Assembly (NCBI GenBank): GCA_003216435.1
Contig: QCIW01000001.1
Location: forward strand, 1 to 64,000
DNA length: 64,000 nt
DNA from: Prochlorococcus sp. AG-402-N21
GTDB taxonomy: Bacteria > Cyanobacteriota > Cyanobacteriia > PCC-6307 > Cyanobiaceae
Reading direction: 5' to 3'
Shown here: positions 30,644 through 39,591 of the stretch, in pieces
How positions within the stretch are numbered: position 1 is the first letter of the stretch
Layout of the letters: every line of letters starts with the position of its first letter
Made by a program: the position numbers and the translations under genes
The notes under the pieces: generated by a model
What the model was told of the DNA's origin: nothing
Databases searched by the model: none
What the model saw: the letters and a program-made list of their open reading frames with translations, nothing else

Positions 30644-31552
30644 TCATGGGAGAAGATCACCAAAAGTAAATGACAAACCGCAATGATCTTGCCACATACT
30701 CACAGTATTCACTAGAAGCATTGAAACAGTCATTGGCCCAACTCCACCTGGGACAGGAGTGATAGCTCTAACTTTTGAAAAAACATCTTCAAAATCAACG
30801 TCTCCGCAAAGCTTGTAAGGAGAATCTTTACCCAAAGACTGATTTACAGGTACTCGATGTATTCCAACATCAATTACAACAGCATCCTTTTTTACATATT
30901 TAGCATTAATCAAATTTGGTTTCCCTGCTGCCACTATTAACAAATCAGCCTCTTTTGTTAAAGCATCTAAATCTCTTGTTTTTGAATGTGCCACTGTTAC
31001 TGTCGCATTGGCAGCCTGAAGCATTAATGCCATTGGTTGCCCAACTAGAATACTTCTCCCAACTACTACCACTCTTTTCCCTTCTATAGAAATTTCATTA
31101 TTTGCCAGCAAAGCCATAACCCCTGCAGGAGTACACGAGCGGGGTCCTCTTTCGCCTTTTAGTAATTTACCTAAATTCAAAGTATGTAAACCATCTGCAT
31201 CTTTATTAGGATTGATAACCTTTAAAATTTCCTGATCATTAAACCCAGATGGAAGAGGTAATTGCAAAAGAATCCCATCTACACTTTCATTCTCATTTAA
31301 AAGGTTAATTTGGGAGATCAAGTCACTAGTTGAAGCTTTTTCATCAAAATGAAATCCAAAACTTTCCACTCCGATCCTCGAACAAGCTTTTTCTTTATTC
31401 CTTACGTAAACTTCGCTTGCAGGATCATCACCAACTCGAATTACAGCAAGTCCTGGAGGTCTCCCAGCGTTTTCTTCACCTGCCTTAATTTCATGAATAA
31501 GTCTCTGCTCAATTTCACTGGAAAGTTTCTTACCATTAATCTTAAATCCCAT
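30644..31552 (-). CDS. folD: Methylenetetrahydrofolate dehydrogenase / cyclohydrolase
   Basis: FolD is bifunctional and interconverts 5,10-methylene-THF and 10-formyl-THF. It is 302 residues long. The active-site lysine lies in [13 protein letters not shown], the NADP-binding motif is [17 protein letters not shown] and the C-terminal signature is [18 protein letters not shown]. The gene starts 71 bp from the divergent HD-domain protein. Confidence 0.97.
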   Translation of the reverse strand: MGFKINGKKLSSEIEQRLIHEIKAGEENAGRPPGLAVIRVGDDPASEVYVRNKEKACSRIGVESFGFHFDEKASTSDLISQINLLNENESVDGILLQLPLPSGFNDQEILKVINPNKDADGLHTLNLGKLLKGERGPRSCTPAGVMALLANNEISIEGKRVVVVGRSILVGQPMALMLQAANATVTVAHSKTRDLDALTKEADLLIVAAGKPNLINAKYVKKDAVVIDVGIHRVPVNQSLGKDSPYKLCGDVDFEDVFSKVRAITPVPGGVGPMTVSMLLVNTVSMWQDHCGLSFTFGDLLP

Positions 31553-31623
31553 ACAACCAAAATAAACTTAATAACAGCATGAATTCAGTAAATAGCTAGC
31601 GTTATGTTCTGCTTCCAAACTCT

Positions 31624-33723
31624 GTGGCCAAAGTTTTTAGCTTAAAAAATCTATGGAGAAAATGGCTGAGCAGCCAATCTCCAAGACGGTCTGTCATCCG
31701 ATGGAGCAAAGCAGACCGAGCAGGCTTGCTAATGGTATGCCTATTAATTGGAATCATCTCAAGCTATAAATTATTAGCGGTCCCAGAATTGCGTCCCGGA
31801 GATCTTTCTCCCTTCGATGCGATTGCTCCAAAAGAAGATTTAGTTACTGATAGTGATGCTTTACAAAAAAAACGTTCTGAACTCCTTCCTCTAACATTTG
31901 TTCAGGTTATTGATGAGATTGAAACCAAAAGACTTGAAAATAAACTGATTGAACAATTAAAAGATCTTGAAACATTCAAAGAAAGTAATGACCTAGAAAG
32001 AATCAGTTTCAATTTAAACAAAGAAGAAAAGAACTGGCTCAAATCGCAATCCAACGAAGAACAAAACTCCTGGGAAAAGGAACTAATCCTTGTCTCAAAA
32101 AGGATTTTAAGCCAAGGATTAGTAAAAAACCTAGCCTCGGAACAACTAAAAAAATCAGCTATCTTTCAATTATCAACTACTAACAAATATAAAGATCCTG
32201 CTATTTCAGTAGGCAGCCAATTAATTGCAAAAACTTTTAAAAATGAGACAAACCTTAGGCATGATCCAACTAAAAGCCAAAAACTGTTTGAAGAACAAAT
32301 AACAAAACAAGGTATTCCTAAGCATCCCCTAGTAAAAAAAGGCGATGTAATTATTGAAAAAGGTGAGCCAATAACCCAAAAACGTTTTGACTTACTTGCT
32401 CATTTTGGACTTATCAAAAGAAGTCCTAAGCCATTCGAATGGTTTTGCAAGTTTATTGAAGCCCTAGCAGGTTGTGGGGTTTTACTATTAATAATGAGAA
32501 GGGAAAAGCCTCGATTAAAAGCAAGACAAGCACTACTATCTTTAGGATTACTCTTAATAGTTCAAGCAAGCAAAATTTGGTTTGGGGCCGCTGTAAGTCC
32601 TCTAGCAATAATAGTTCCTCCGACTCTGCTTCTTTCACAAGGGATAGGGACAAGTTCGGCCTTAGCATGGATGGCTATTGGAAGTCTTATTTGGCCAGTG
32701 CCTGTTAGTGGTATTGGAGAAGGAAGACTTTTAATTGCATCTAGTGCTTCAGCAATAGTTGCATTACTTGGTGGAAGGATGAGAAGTAGAGCTCAATTGC
32801 TTCAAATTGCAGTATTACTGCCATTCATTGCTTTAAGCGTTGAATGGTTTTTTCTTAGAGGACAATTATTCACTGCCAACATTAATACTGGAAACTTAAT
32901 TGCGAATCCAGAAACCCTTATTTCCGAGGCAATAGTTGTAGGGGCAATGTTGATGTTCACCATTCTTCTTATTCCAATAATAGAGAATGCTTTTGGCCTT
33001 TTAACAAGCACAAGGTTAATGGAATTAGCAGATCAAGAGAGACCATTACTTCGTCGATTATCACAAGAAGCGCCTGGAACCTTTGAACACACTCTGATGA
33101 TTTGTGGTTTAGCGGAAGAAGGAGCGAGAAGCATAGGAGCAGACATCGATCTCATCCGAACAGGGGCTTTATATCATGATGTAGGGAAATTACATGCCCC
33201 AGAATGGTTTATTGAGAACCAAGAAGATGGAATTAACCCTCATGACAAAATAAATGACCCCTTTAAAAGTGCTGAAGTATTGCAAGCACATGTAGATGAA
33301 GGATTAAAACTAGCCAAAAGATACCGTCTTCCTGCTCCGATTGCTGATTTCATTCCTGAACATCAAGGAACTTTAAAAATGGGATACTTTTTACATCAAG
33401 CACGACAAAAAGATTCATCTATTTCAGAAAGTAGATTTAGATATAAAGGACCAACACCCCAATCAAAAGAGACAGCAATTCTTATGCTTGCTGATGGTTG
33501 TGAGGCCGCTCTAAGGTCGCTTGAATCTGGCGCAAATAATGAACAAGCTTGTTTAACAATTCGCAAAATAGTTGAATCTAGAATAAGAGATGGACAACTC
33601 TCCCAAAGTAATCTAACTAGAGCTGAAATCGAATTAGTAGTAAGGGGTTTTGTTAGAGTCTGGAGACGGATGCGACATAGAAGATTGCAATATCCTGTGA
33701 ACAATCAAAATACATTTAATTAA
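31624..33723 (+). CDS. PgpH-like 7TM-HD phosphodiesterase (c-di-AMP)
   Basis: The protein has the 7TMR-HDED architecture of PgpH/YqfF. An N-terminal span (GLLMVCLLIGIISSYKLL) is followed by an extracytoplasmic domain up to about residue 265, then a bundle of membrane helices to about 460. The cytoplasmic HD domain has its metal pair His518-Asp519 in YHDVGK and FEHTLMICGLAEEG before it. In Gram-positives this family hydrolyses c-di-AMP to pApA. Together with CdaA in the window it would complete the c-di-AMP cycle. It starts at GTG and has 699 residues. Annotated activity is by homology only. Confidence 0.9.
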   Translation: MAKVFSLKNLWRKWLSSQSPRRSVIRWSKADRAGLLMVCLLIGIISSYKLLAVPELRPGDLSPFDAIAPKEDLVTDSDALQKKRSELLPLTFVQVIDEIETKRLENKLIEQLKDLETFKESNDLERISFNLNKEEKNWLKSQSNEEQNSWEKELILVSKRILSQGLVKNLASEQLKKSAIFQLSTTNKYKDPAISVGSQLIAKTFKNETNLRHDPTKSQKLFEEQITKQGIPKHPLVKKGDVIIEKGEPITQKRFDLLAHFGLIKRSPKPFEWFCKFIEALAGCGVLLLIMRREKPRLKARQALLSLGLLLIVQASKIWFGAAVSPLAIIVPPTLLLSQGIGTSSALAWMAIGSLIWPVPVSGIGEGRLLIASSASAIVALLGGRMRSRAQLLQIAVLLPFIALSVEWFFLRGQLFTANINTGNLIANPETLISEAIVVGAMLMFTILLIPIIENAFGLLTSTRLMELADQERPLLRRLSQEAPGTFEHTLMICGLAEEGARSIGADIDLIRTGALYHDVGKLHAPEWFIENQEDGINPHDKINDPFKSAEVLQAHVDEGLKLAKRYRLPAPIADFIPEHQGTLKMGYFLHQARQKDSSISESRFRYKGPTPQSKETAILMLADGCEAALRSLESGANNEQACLTIRKIVESRIRDGQLSQSNLTRAEIELVVRGFVRVWRRMRHRRLQYPVNNQNTFN

Positions 33724-33763
33724 TTCTCAAAAACAATAAATAATATCTAAAACCTATTAAATA

Positions 33764-34198
33764 TTAAAGTCTTATTTTTCTATTTCTAGGACTACACCAA
33801 TATATTAATGCAATCAAATTAAGAGCTGCTATTAATAATGATAATCCTCCTAAGCCTAAAAAATCTCCTTGGTTTATTAATCTAACTATTCCGTATGGCA
33901 ATGTACCTGATACCGCCATCGACAATGCAACTATCGACATAATTACTCCCCAACGCCTTTCTGCAAATAGACCAGAAACTGCAACAATTCCAACAATTGA
34001 GGCGGGCCAAGCAAGAAAAATAGCAACCCAAAAATTAGCCTGCTGAAGTGGTGGCCCTGAACGTACAACAAATGCAATAAAAGGAATTGCAACAATATTT
34101 GCAATTAAGCCTAACCAGGCAAATATCCAGTATCCACTCAAACCAAATCTCATCAACAAATAAGTAGCTTTCTCCAAGTTAATCAGATCTCCAGCCAA
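33764..34198 (-). CDS. Conserved membrane protein, four spans
   Basis: The 144-residue protein has four hydrophobic segments (around residues 18-42, 52-75, 80-103 and 118-140) and little else. No domain is recognised. The short loops and a final basic RNRKIRL suggest an N-in/C-in inner or thylakoid membrane protein. It is convergent with the PgpH-like gene, with 40 bp between the stops. Confidence 0.75.
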   Translation of the reverse strand: MAGDLINLEKATYLLMRFGLSGYWIFAWLGLIANIVAIPFIAFVVRSGPPLQQANFWVAIFLAWPASIVGIVAVSGLFAERRWGVIMSIVALSMAVSGTLPYGIVRLINQGDFLGLGGLSLLIAALNLIALIYWCSPRNRKIRL

Positions 34199-34287
34199 TT
34201 ATCAAAGAAATCAAAAGGTTTTAGTCATTGAAATATCTACCTTATATATAGATTTTATAGAAATACAAAATGGAATATTTAGAAGCG

Positions 34288-34587
34288 TTATTCAATCGAA
34301 GAAAGAACACTTGAAACTTTTTCACGGAAAGAATGATTTCGATCAGTTCTAGTATTTATTTTCAAGGTTGAATAAATACGATTAGCTCCCACTCTATGAA
34401 CTTCTGTATGGCAATCTTTAACACATTCAAAAACCTTATCCCAATCTCCCTCTATTGCAGTGCCATTAGGACCTAACTCATAATCAAGATTATGTTTTTC
34501 TATGATTTTCTGGCAAACAGCAATAAAAGGAGATAAAGAAGTCCCTACACCTATTGGAACAAGACAGAAATCTATGCTAACCCACAT
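34288..34587 (-). CDS. MTH1187/UPF0045 (DUF77) family protein
   Basis: The 99-residue protein matches the MTH1187/YqgV family of small ferredoxin-fold proteins, some of which bind thiamine. The conserved pattern VPIGVGTSLSPFIAVCQKII near the N-terminus and YELGPNGTAIEGDWDKVFE are characteristic. The role in cyanobacteria is unknown. It lies between two small unknown genes on the same strand. Confidence 0.87.
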   Translation of the reverse strand: MWVSIDFCLVPIGVGTSLSPFIAVCQKIIEKHNLDYELGPNGTAIEGDWDKVFECVKDCHTEVHRVGANRIYSTLKINTRTDRNHSFREKVSSVLSSIE

Positions 34588-34631
34588 TAGTTTATAAAAA
34601 TAACGAACAATAGTTATCTAGTCTCTAATTA

Positions 34632-34868
34632 TCAAACTGATCGTATAGAGGAAGTATGCGGATAGCAGACTGTTCTCCAAGAACCATTGCTCGTCATTAC
34701 TTCAATCCCTATAGATCTATCACCTAACGAACCATTTACTCCTTGACCTTTGCACCAAATTTCCGCAGCACCTATTGCTGCATCAATTGATTCATAGGGG
34801 GCATCCAATACTTTATGGGGTCTGCCATCCAATCCAATCAGCCTATAAATAGCTTGCTTTAATGCCAT
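34632..34868 (-). CDS. Small conserved protein (78 aa)
   Basis: I do not recognise a family. The protein is 78 residues, soluble, with a compact mixed composition and the blocks YRLIGLDGRPHKVLDAPYES and SNGSWRTVCYP. Balanced composition and the alternating pattern suggest a real small beta-rich domain. It follows leuA in the minus-strand direction, 81 bp downstream. Confidence 0.75.
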   Translation of the reverse strand: MALKQAIYRLIGLDGRPHKVLDAPYESIDAAIGAAEIWCKGQGVNGSLGDRSIGIEVMTSNGSWRTVCYPHTSSIRSV

Positions 34869-34949
34869 AAATATTCTTCAAACTTACTAATCCTATACGA
34901 AGGCCTATAGCTATACACAAGAGTAAAAATTACCTTTTTTTAATCTATT

Positions 34950-36575
34950 TCAAATCGATTTAGAAGTCTGCGCTGAGTTAACAGAATCAACTTGAAGAGG
35001 AAGTCCATATTTCCCTTTTATAGACTTCAACCTATTAAGAGCATTTACATAAGCTTGGGCAGCTGCCACTACAACATCTGTATCAGCTGAGTGGCCTGAA
35101 AAAAGTTTATTCTCATGTCTAAGTCTAATAGTGACTTCACCCAAAGCATCAATTCCTTCTGTAACTGATTTAACTGAAAACTCTATAAGTTCATTAGGAA
35201 TATCAACAAGCGAATCCAAAGCCCTTACCACTGCATCAACAGGGCCAGTACCCAAAGAAACCGCAGTTTTTTCTGTACCATCCTGATCAATAAGACTCAC
35301 TGTCGCTGTTGGCTTAAGAGTGGTTCCACAACTAACTTGAACTAAACGTAATTGAAAAAAAGCTTCAGGTTGTTGAACCTGCTCACTAACAATTGCCTCT
35401 AAGTCTCTATCGGTAATTTCTCTTTTTCTATCTGCTAAGTCTTTAAACCTTGCAAATGCATCATTTAAATCTTCTCTACTTAAATCATAACCAAGTTCTT
35501 CAAGCCTTGCTCTTACAGCACTTCTTCCACTTAATTTTCCAAGCGAAATTTTATTATCCGAAAGCCCAATAGTTTTCGCATCAACTATTTCATAAGTAAG
35601 TCTGTTTTTAAGTACACCATCTTGATGAATGCCAGATTCATGAGCAAAAGCATTTGCTCCAACTATTGCTTTATTAGGTTGAACAATCATTCCAGTTAAA
35701 TTTGAGACCAACCTTGAGGTTTTTGTAATTTCTTCAGTTCTAATAGCTGTAAGAGGGGTAGGAGAGTCAGGTTCCCTTCCAAAAAAAGGATTAAAATATC
35801 TTCTCCTAACATGTAAACCCATAACCAACTCTTCCAAAGCCGCATTACCAGCCCTTTCCCCTATTCCATTAATAGTGCATTCAACTTGTCTAGCTCCATT
35901 CTTTATTGCTTCAAGAAAATTAGCAACTGCAAGACCTAAATCATTATGACCATGGACAGATAAAATTGCCTCATCTATATTCGATACATTTTTATTGATT
36001 CCTATAATTAAACCTCCAAATTCAGAGGGAGTTGTATAACCAACCGTATCAGGAATATTTATAGTTCCAGCACCAGCTTTAATAGCAAGTTGAATAACCT
36101 GATATAGAAAATCAGGATCACTCCTTGCTGCATCCTCACATGAGAATTCAACATCATCTACTAAATTTTTAGCGTATTGGACCATTTCAGGAACTATTTC
36201 CAATATGTCAGCTCTTGATTTTCGAAGCTTATGTTCTAGATGAATATCACTAGTCGCGATAAAGGTATGAATCCTCTTCCTAGGAGCAGGCCCAATAGCT
36301 TCAGCACAAGATTTAATATCAGCTTTTGAAGCACGAGATAATCCACAAATAATTGGTCCTTCTTCTCCTCCTACCACCTCAGCAATCTTTTGAACTGCAG
36401 TAAAATCTCCATGACTAGCAAAAGGAAACCCTGCTTCTATAACATCAACCCCTAACCTTGCAAGTTGTTGAGCAATAGCAAGCTTTTCCTCCAAATTAAG
36501 GCTAGCCCCTGGAGATTGCTCACCATCTCTAAGGGTTGTATCAAAGATCAAAACTCGGCCTGGATCCTTGGCCAT
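34950..36575 (-). CDS. leuA: 2-isopropylmalate synthase
   Basis: LeuA condenses acetyl-CoA with 2-oxoisovalerate in leucine synthesis. The 541-residue protein has the signature [17 protein letters not shown] at the N-terminus, the metal site [14 protein letters not shown] and a C-terminal regulatory LeuA-dimer domain (about residues 395-525) for leucine feedback. A short palindrome lies 23 bp upstream of its ATG (36598-36610). It is divergent from the GH57 gene. Confidence 0.97.
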   Translation of the reverse strand: MAKDPGRVLIFDTTLRDGEQSPGASLNLEEKLAIAQQLARLGVDVIEAGFPFASHGDFTAVQKIAEVVGGEEGPIICGLSRASKADIKSCAEAIGPAPRKRIHTFIATSDIHLEHKLRKSRADILEIVPEMVQYAKNLVDDVEFSCEDAARSDPDFLYQVIQLAIKAGAGTINIPDTVGYTTPSEFGGLIIGINKNVSNIDEAILSVHGHNDLGLAVANFLEAIKNGARQVECTINGIGERAGNAALEELVMGLHVRRRYFNPFFGREPDSPTPLTAIRTEEITKTSRLVSNLTGMIVQPNKAIVGANAFAHESGIHQDGVLKNRLTYEIVDAKTIGLSDNKISLGKLSGRSAVRARLEELGYDLSREDLNDAFARFKDLADRKREITDRDLEAIVSEQVQQPEAFFQLRLVQVSCGTTLKPTATVSLIDQDGTEKTAVSLGTGPVDAVVRALDSLVDIPNELIEFSVKSVTEGIDALGEVTIRLRHENKLFSGHSADTDVVVAAAQAYVNALNRLKSIKGKYGLPLQVDSVNSAQTSKSI

Positions 36576-36597
36576 AAATTGAGTCCTAAACGTTATG

Positions 36598-36610
36598 AGT
36601 CAAATTGACT
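36598..36610. promoter_or_regulatory. Short palindrome upstream of leuA
   Basis: AGTCAA and TTGACT form a perfect 6-base palindrome around a single A, 23 bp before the leuA ATG. It could be an operator, but with such short arms in AT-rich DNA it may be chance. Confidence 0.25.
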
Positions 36611-36792
36611 GTATCTGTAAATTCTAATTGATCTTTTGCTGAAGGATAGAATCTATTTAACTTAAATTACTTAAAAAATACCAAATAAAAATCCTAATAA
36701 TTAATATCAATTCCTTTATTTAAAAAAATCTAAGACAAGTACAAAAATTCGATCAATAGCATTCTACAATCAATACTCAGGTACCTCAAAAG

Positions 36793-38355
36793 CTGATTAA
36801 AGGAAAAATAGCACTAGTTCTACATGCTCACTTGCCTTACGTGAGATCAGCCGAACCCGGTTCTCTAGAAGAGGATTGGTTCTTTCAGGCTCTCATGGAG
36901 TGCTATTTACCTCTTTTAAAAACCCTTGAAGAATCATCCTCAGATAAAGAACAAACTCCAAAAATTACAATAAGTCTATCGCCTACTCTTCTTTCTTTAC
37001 TTAATGATCGAGACCTAAAAAATCGTTTTCCAAATTGGCTAAAAACTAGATTAGATCTCTTAACCAATCTTCCAAAGATTTATGATTACGCTAAAGAGCA
37101 TCTAGCTGAAAACATAAAGAGTCAATTAAAACTTTGGAATTTATATGAAGGATGCATTATTAACAGATATATAACTCTCCAAAACTCTGGAGTTGTTGAT
37201 CTATTAACTTGTGCAGCAACCCACGGATATTTGCCGCTTCTAAGAGAAAACCCACAAGCAATAATTGGCCAATTTAAAACAGCAATAAGAGAGCATTCAA
37301 GATTAATTGGATGCAATCCATTAGGAATTTGGCTTCCTGAATGTGCATATTACGAAGGGCTTGATTCGTTAATGTTAGAATCAGGTTTACGTTATGCAGT
37401 ACTCGATGGCCATGGCTTACTGAATGCAAGTCCTAGGCCAAGGTATGGGCTTTACGCTCCTATCTGCAGTAAAAATGGGGTTGCATTTTTTGGGAGAGAT
37501 AGTAAATCAACACTTCCTGTTTGGTCAGCAAACCAAGGTTATCCTGGACACGCAGAATATCGTGAATTTCATAGAGATTTAGGCTGGGATATATCATTAA
37601 ATAAACTCAATCAGATTGGAATAAATGATCACAGGCCATTAGGAATTAAACTTCACAAAGTTACGAGCAAAAACATACCTTTAGACGAAAAGAAGATTTA
37701 TGAGCCTGAAAAAGCAAAGGAAATTGTAAAGAAACATGCAATAGATTATCTTTCAGCAAGAAAAAAACAACTTGATGAGCTTAATAACAAGATCAATATC
37801 TATCCATTACTTGTAGCACCTTTTGACGCTGAGCTTTTTGGACACTGGTGGTTTGAAGGCCCTCTATTTCTTGCTGAACTTTTCAAACAAGCAAAATCAC
37901 AATCAATAGAATTCACTCGTTTAAAAGATGTACTTTCAAATGCCCCGAATCTTCAATTATGTGATCCGTCCCCCTCTAGCTGGGGGCAAGGTGGGTACCA
38001 TAATTATTGGATAAATGAATCGAATTCATGGATTATTCCAGAATGGAATAAAGCATCAAAAGCCATGATAGATAGATGCTCTAAAGGAGTATCAAAAGAG
38101 TCAGACCTAAGACTTCTTCAACAAGCAGCAAGAGAACTTCTTCTTTCTCAATCTTCGGACTGGAGTTTTATTTTAAGAGCAGGGACAACAACAGGTCTCG
38201 CAAAAGATCGGATAAATAGACATTTAAAAAGATTCTGGACTTTAATTGATTCTATAGAAGGTAAGACAAATGTATCTTCAGGAGAATTAGTTAAAATCGA
38301 GAATGAAGATTCATTATTTCCTCTTATTCAAGTTAATGACTGGAGGGAACACTGA
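36793..38355 (+). CDS. GH57 glycoside hydrolase (1,4-alpha-glucan branching type)
   Basis: The protein is a GH57 enzyme, a family that includes glycogen-branching enzymes. Region 1 (HAHLPYV), the block GIWLPECAYYEGL and region 4 (PFDAELFGHWWFEGPLF) are present. A TTG at 36832 would start inside region 1 and drop the HAH residues. The in-frame sequence continues upstream as KGKIALVLHAH to a stop at 36757, without ATG, GTG or TTG. CTG at 36793 (521 residues) or ATT at 36796 are the only near-cognate options that keep the motif. I use CTG, with low certainty on the exact start and high certainty on the family. Confidence 0.88.
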   Translation: MIKGKIALVLHAHLPYVRSAEPGSLEEDWFFQALMECYLPLLKTLEESSSDKEQTPKITISLSPTLLSLLNDRDLKNRFPNWLKTRLDLLTNLPKIYDYAKEHLAENIKSQLKLWNLYEGCIINRYITLQNSGVVDLLTCAATHGYLPLLRENPQAIIGQFKTAIREHSRLIGCNPLGIWLPECAYYEGLDSLMLESGLRYAVLDGHGLLNASPRPRYGLYAPICSKNGVAFFGRDSKSTLPVWSANQGYPGHAEYREFHRDLGWDISLNKLNQIGINDHRPLGIKLHKVTSKNIPLDEKKIYEPEKAKEIVKKHAIDYLSARKKQLDELNNKINIYPLLVAPFDAELFGHWWFEGPLFLAELFKQAKSQSIEFTRLKDVLSNAPNLQLCDPSPSSWGQGGYHNYWINESNSWIIPEWNKASKAMIDRCSKGVSKESDLRLLQQAARELLLSQSSDWSFILRAGTTTGLAKDRINRHLKRFWTLIDSIEGKTNVSSGELVKIENEDSLFPLIQVNDWREH

Positions 38356-38370
38356 GTAAATTTAGATTAA

Positions 38371-39591
38371 TCACAATCCAATCATTCCTAATCTAACTTT
38401 CATTGGAGCCATATAAAACAATCTCAGCATAACAACTATTAACTTAGGTAGCGGAAGTGTATTAGCTAAAAATCCAGACCATTCTTTTTTAGGTAATTTG
38501 AAGAACGCTATAAAAAACTCTCTTAAAAGTTCCTCGTCAAAACTCATTAATCTCTCAAGACCAAATTGATATAAGCGATGGCGTTGTACTAACTCAGGAT
38601 TCCAAAGTACTTTCCAACATCTTTTAGCAAGGGTCAAAGAATCGAGAGGAGGTTTCATCTCAATGGATTCAGCTAATTCTTTTGCCAATGTCGGCGCTCT
38701 ACGGAAAAGAGCTCCGACCATATATCCAGAAGCCGGATGAACCATACTGGCAGACCCTCCAAAAGCAAGAAGAGGCTGATCAAGATAGGGGAGAGGTAAA
38801 TTCATTGGGAAAAGGCAATTTTCTTCATGAATAATTTCTTCAATCTCTATTCCACGGTGAGAAAGCCTTGAATAAAGTCTTTTCTCTAAAATCTTTTTAG
38901 GAAGAGGAGGCGTACAAGCCAAAGAGGTTTCTTCAACAAAAAAAATATCTTGCCCAAAATCCATTGCATATAAGAATGAAGGGGGCTCTCTTAATTCAAC
39001 TTCATTTAAATGATCTGGGCGAAAATCCATTAAAACGAATTGATTTTTGTCTACCGGAGGAGAGCTGAAACGACCCACTATTCCATAAGCAGCCTGTTGA
39101 GCAACTGGCCCTTTATCAGGCCTAAGAATAAAAGGACTTTTATGCCCTACTGCATCTATGACTATTCTTGCTATGTATATATTTCCAGAAATACAAGTAA
39201 CTTCTGTTTCCCTTTTTTTGAATGCAATTTTATCTACTGTTTCTACTTGCCATTTAAGACCCTGACATTTTTCTAACAGTGAGTTTTGCAGTAAAGACTG
39301 ATCAAACAATCCATAATCAAAATCATGACTAACGGGCAAAATACCTTTAGGTTCAAGACCATTTCCAAAATAACTAACAGTATTTGACCATCTATAACCA
39401 AGCAAAGATTCCTTGCCTAAAGATGCTAATTCCTCTGCCCATATTCCATAAGTATTGGCCCAAGGAGTTTCAGGAGAATTAGATGATATAGCATTAACCT
39501 TTAACCCTTGCTGAACCAATTCGGAAGCAATACAAAGTGCTGCCGGACCAGCTCCCATAACTAAAACATCCGCTTTATTATCCAATTTCAA
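38371..39591 (-). CDS. crtL: Lycopene cyclase, FAD-dependent (CrtL type)
   Basis: The enzyme closes the ionone rings of lycopene on the way to beta- or alpha-carotene and zeaxanthin. The 406-residue protein has the dinucleotide motif [17 protein letters not shown] at its start, then the TYGIW block, an FLYAMDF segment and the C-terminal [16 protein letters not shown] motif typical of CrtL. Two CrtL paralogues (beta and epsilon) are known in Prochlorococcus. Position next to gyrA suggests the beta type, but ring specificity is not visible. Its ATG overlaps the gyrA stop by 4 bp. Confidence 0.9.
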   Translation of the reverse strand: MKLDNKADVLVMGAGPAALCIASELVQQGLKVNAISSNSPETPWANTYGIWAEELASLGKESLLGYRWSNTVSYFGNGLEPKGILPVSHDFDYGLFDQSLLQNSLLEKCQGLKWQVETVDKIAFKKRETEVTCISGNIYIARIVIDAVGHKSPFILRPDKGPVAQQAAYGIVGRFSSPPVDKNQFVLMDFRPDHLNEVELREPPSFLYAMDFGQDIFFVEETSLACTPPLPKKILEKRLYSRLSHRGIEIEEIIHEENCLFPMNLPLPYLDQPLLAFGGSASMVHPASGYMVGALFRRAPTLAKELAESIEMKPPLDSLTLAKRCWKVLWNPELVQRHRLYQFGLERLMSFDEELLREFFIAFFKLPKKEWSGFLANTLPLPKLIVVMLRLFYMAPMKVRLGMIGL

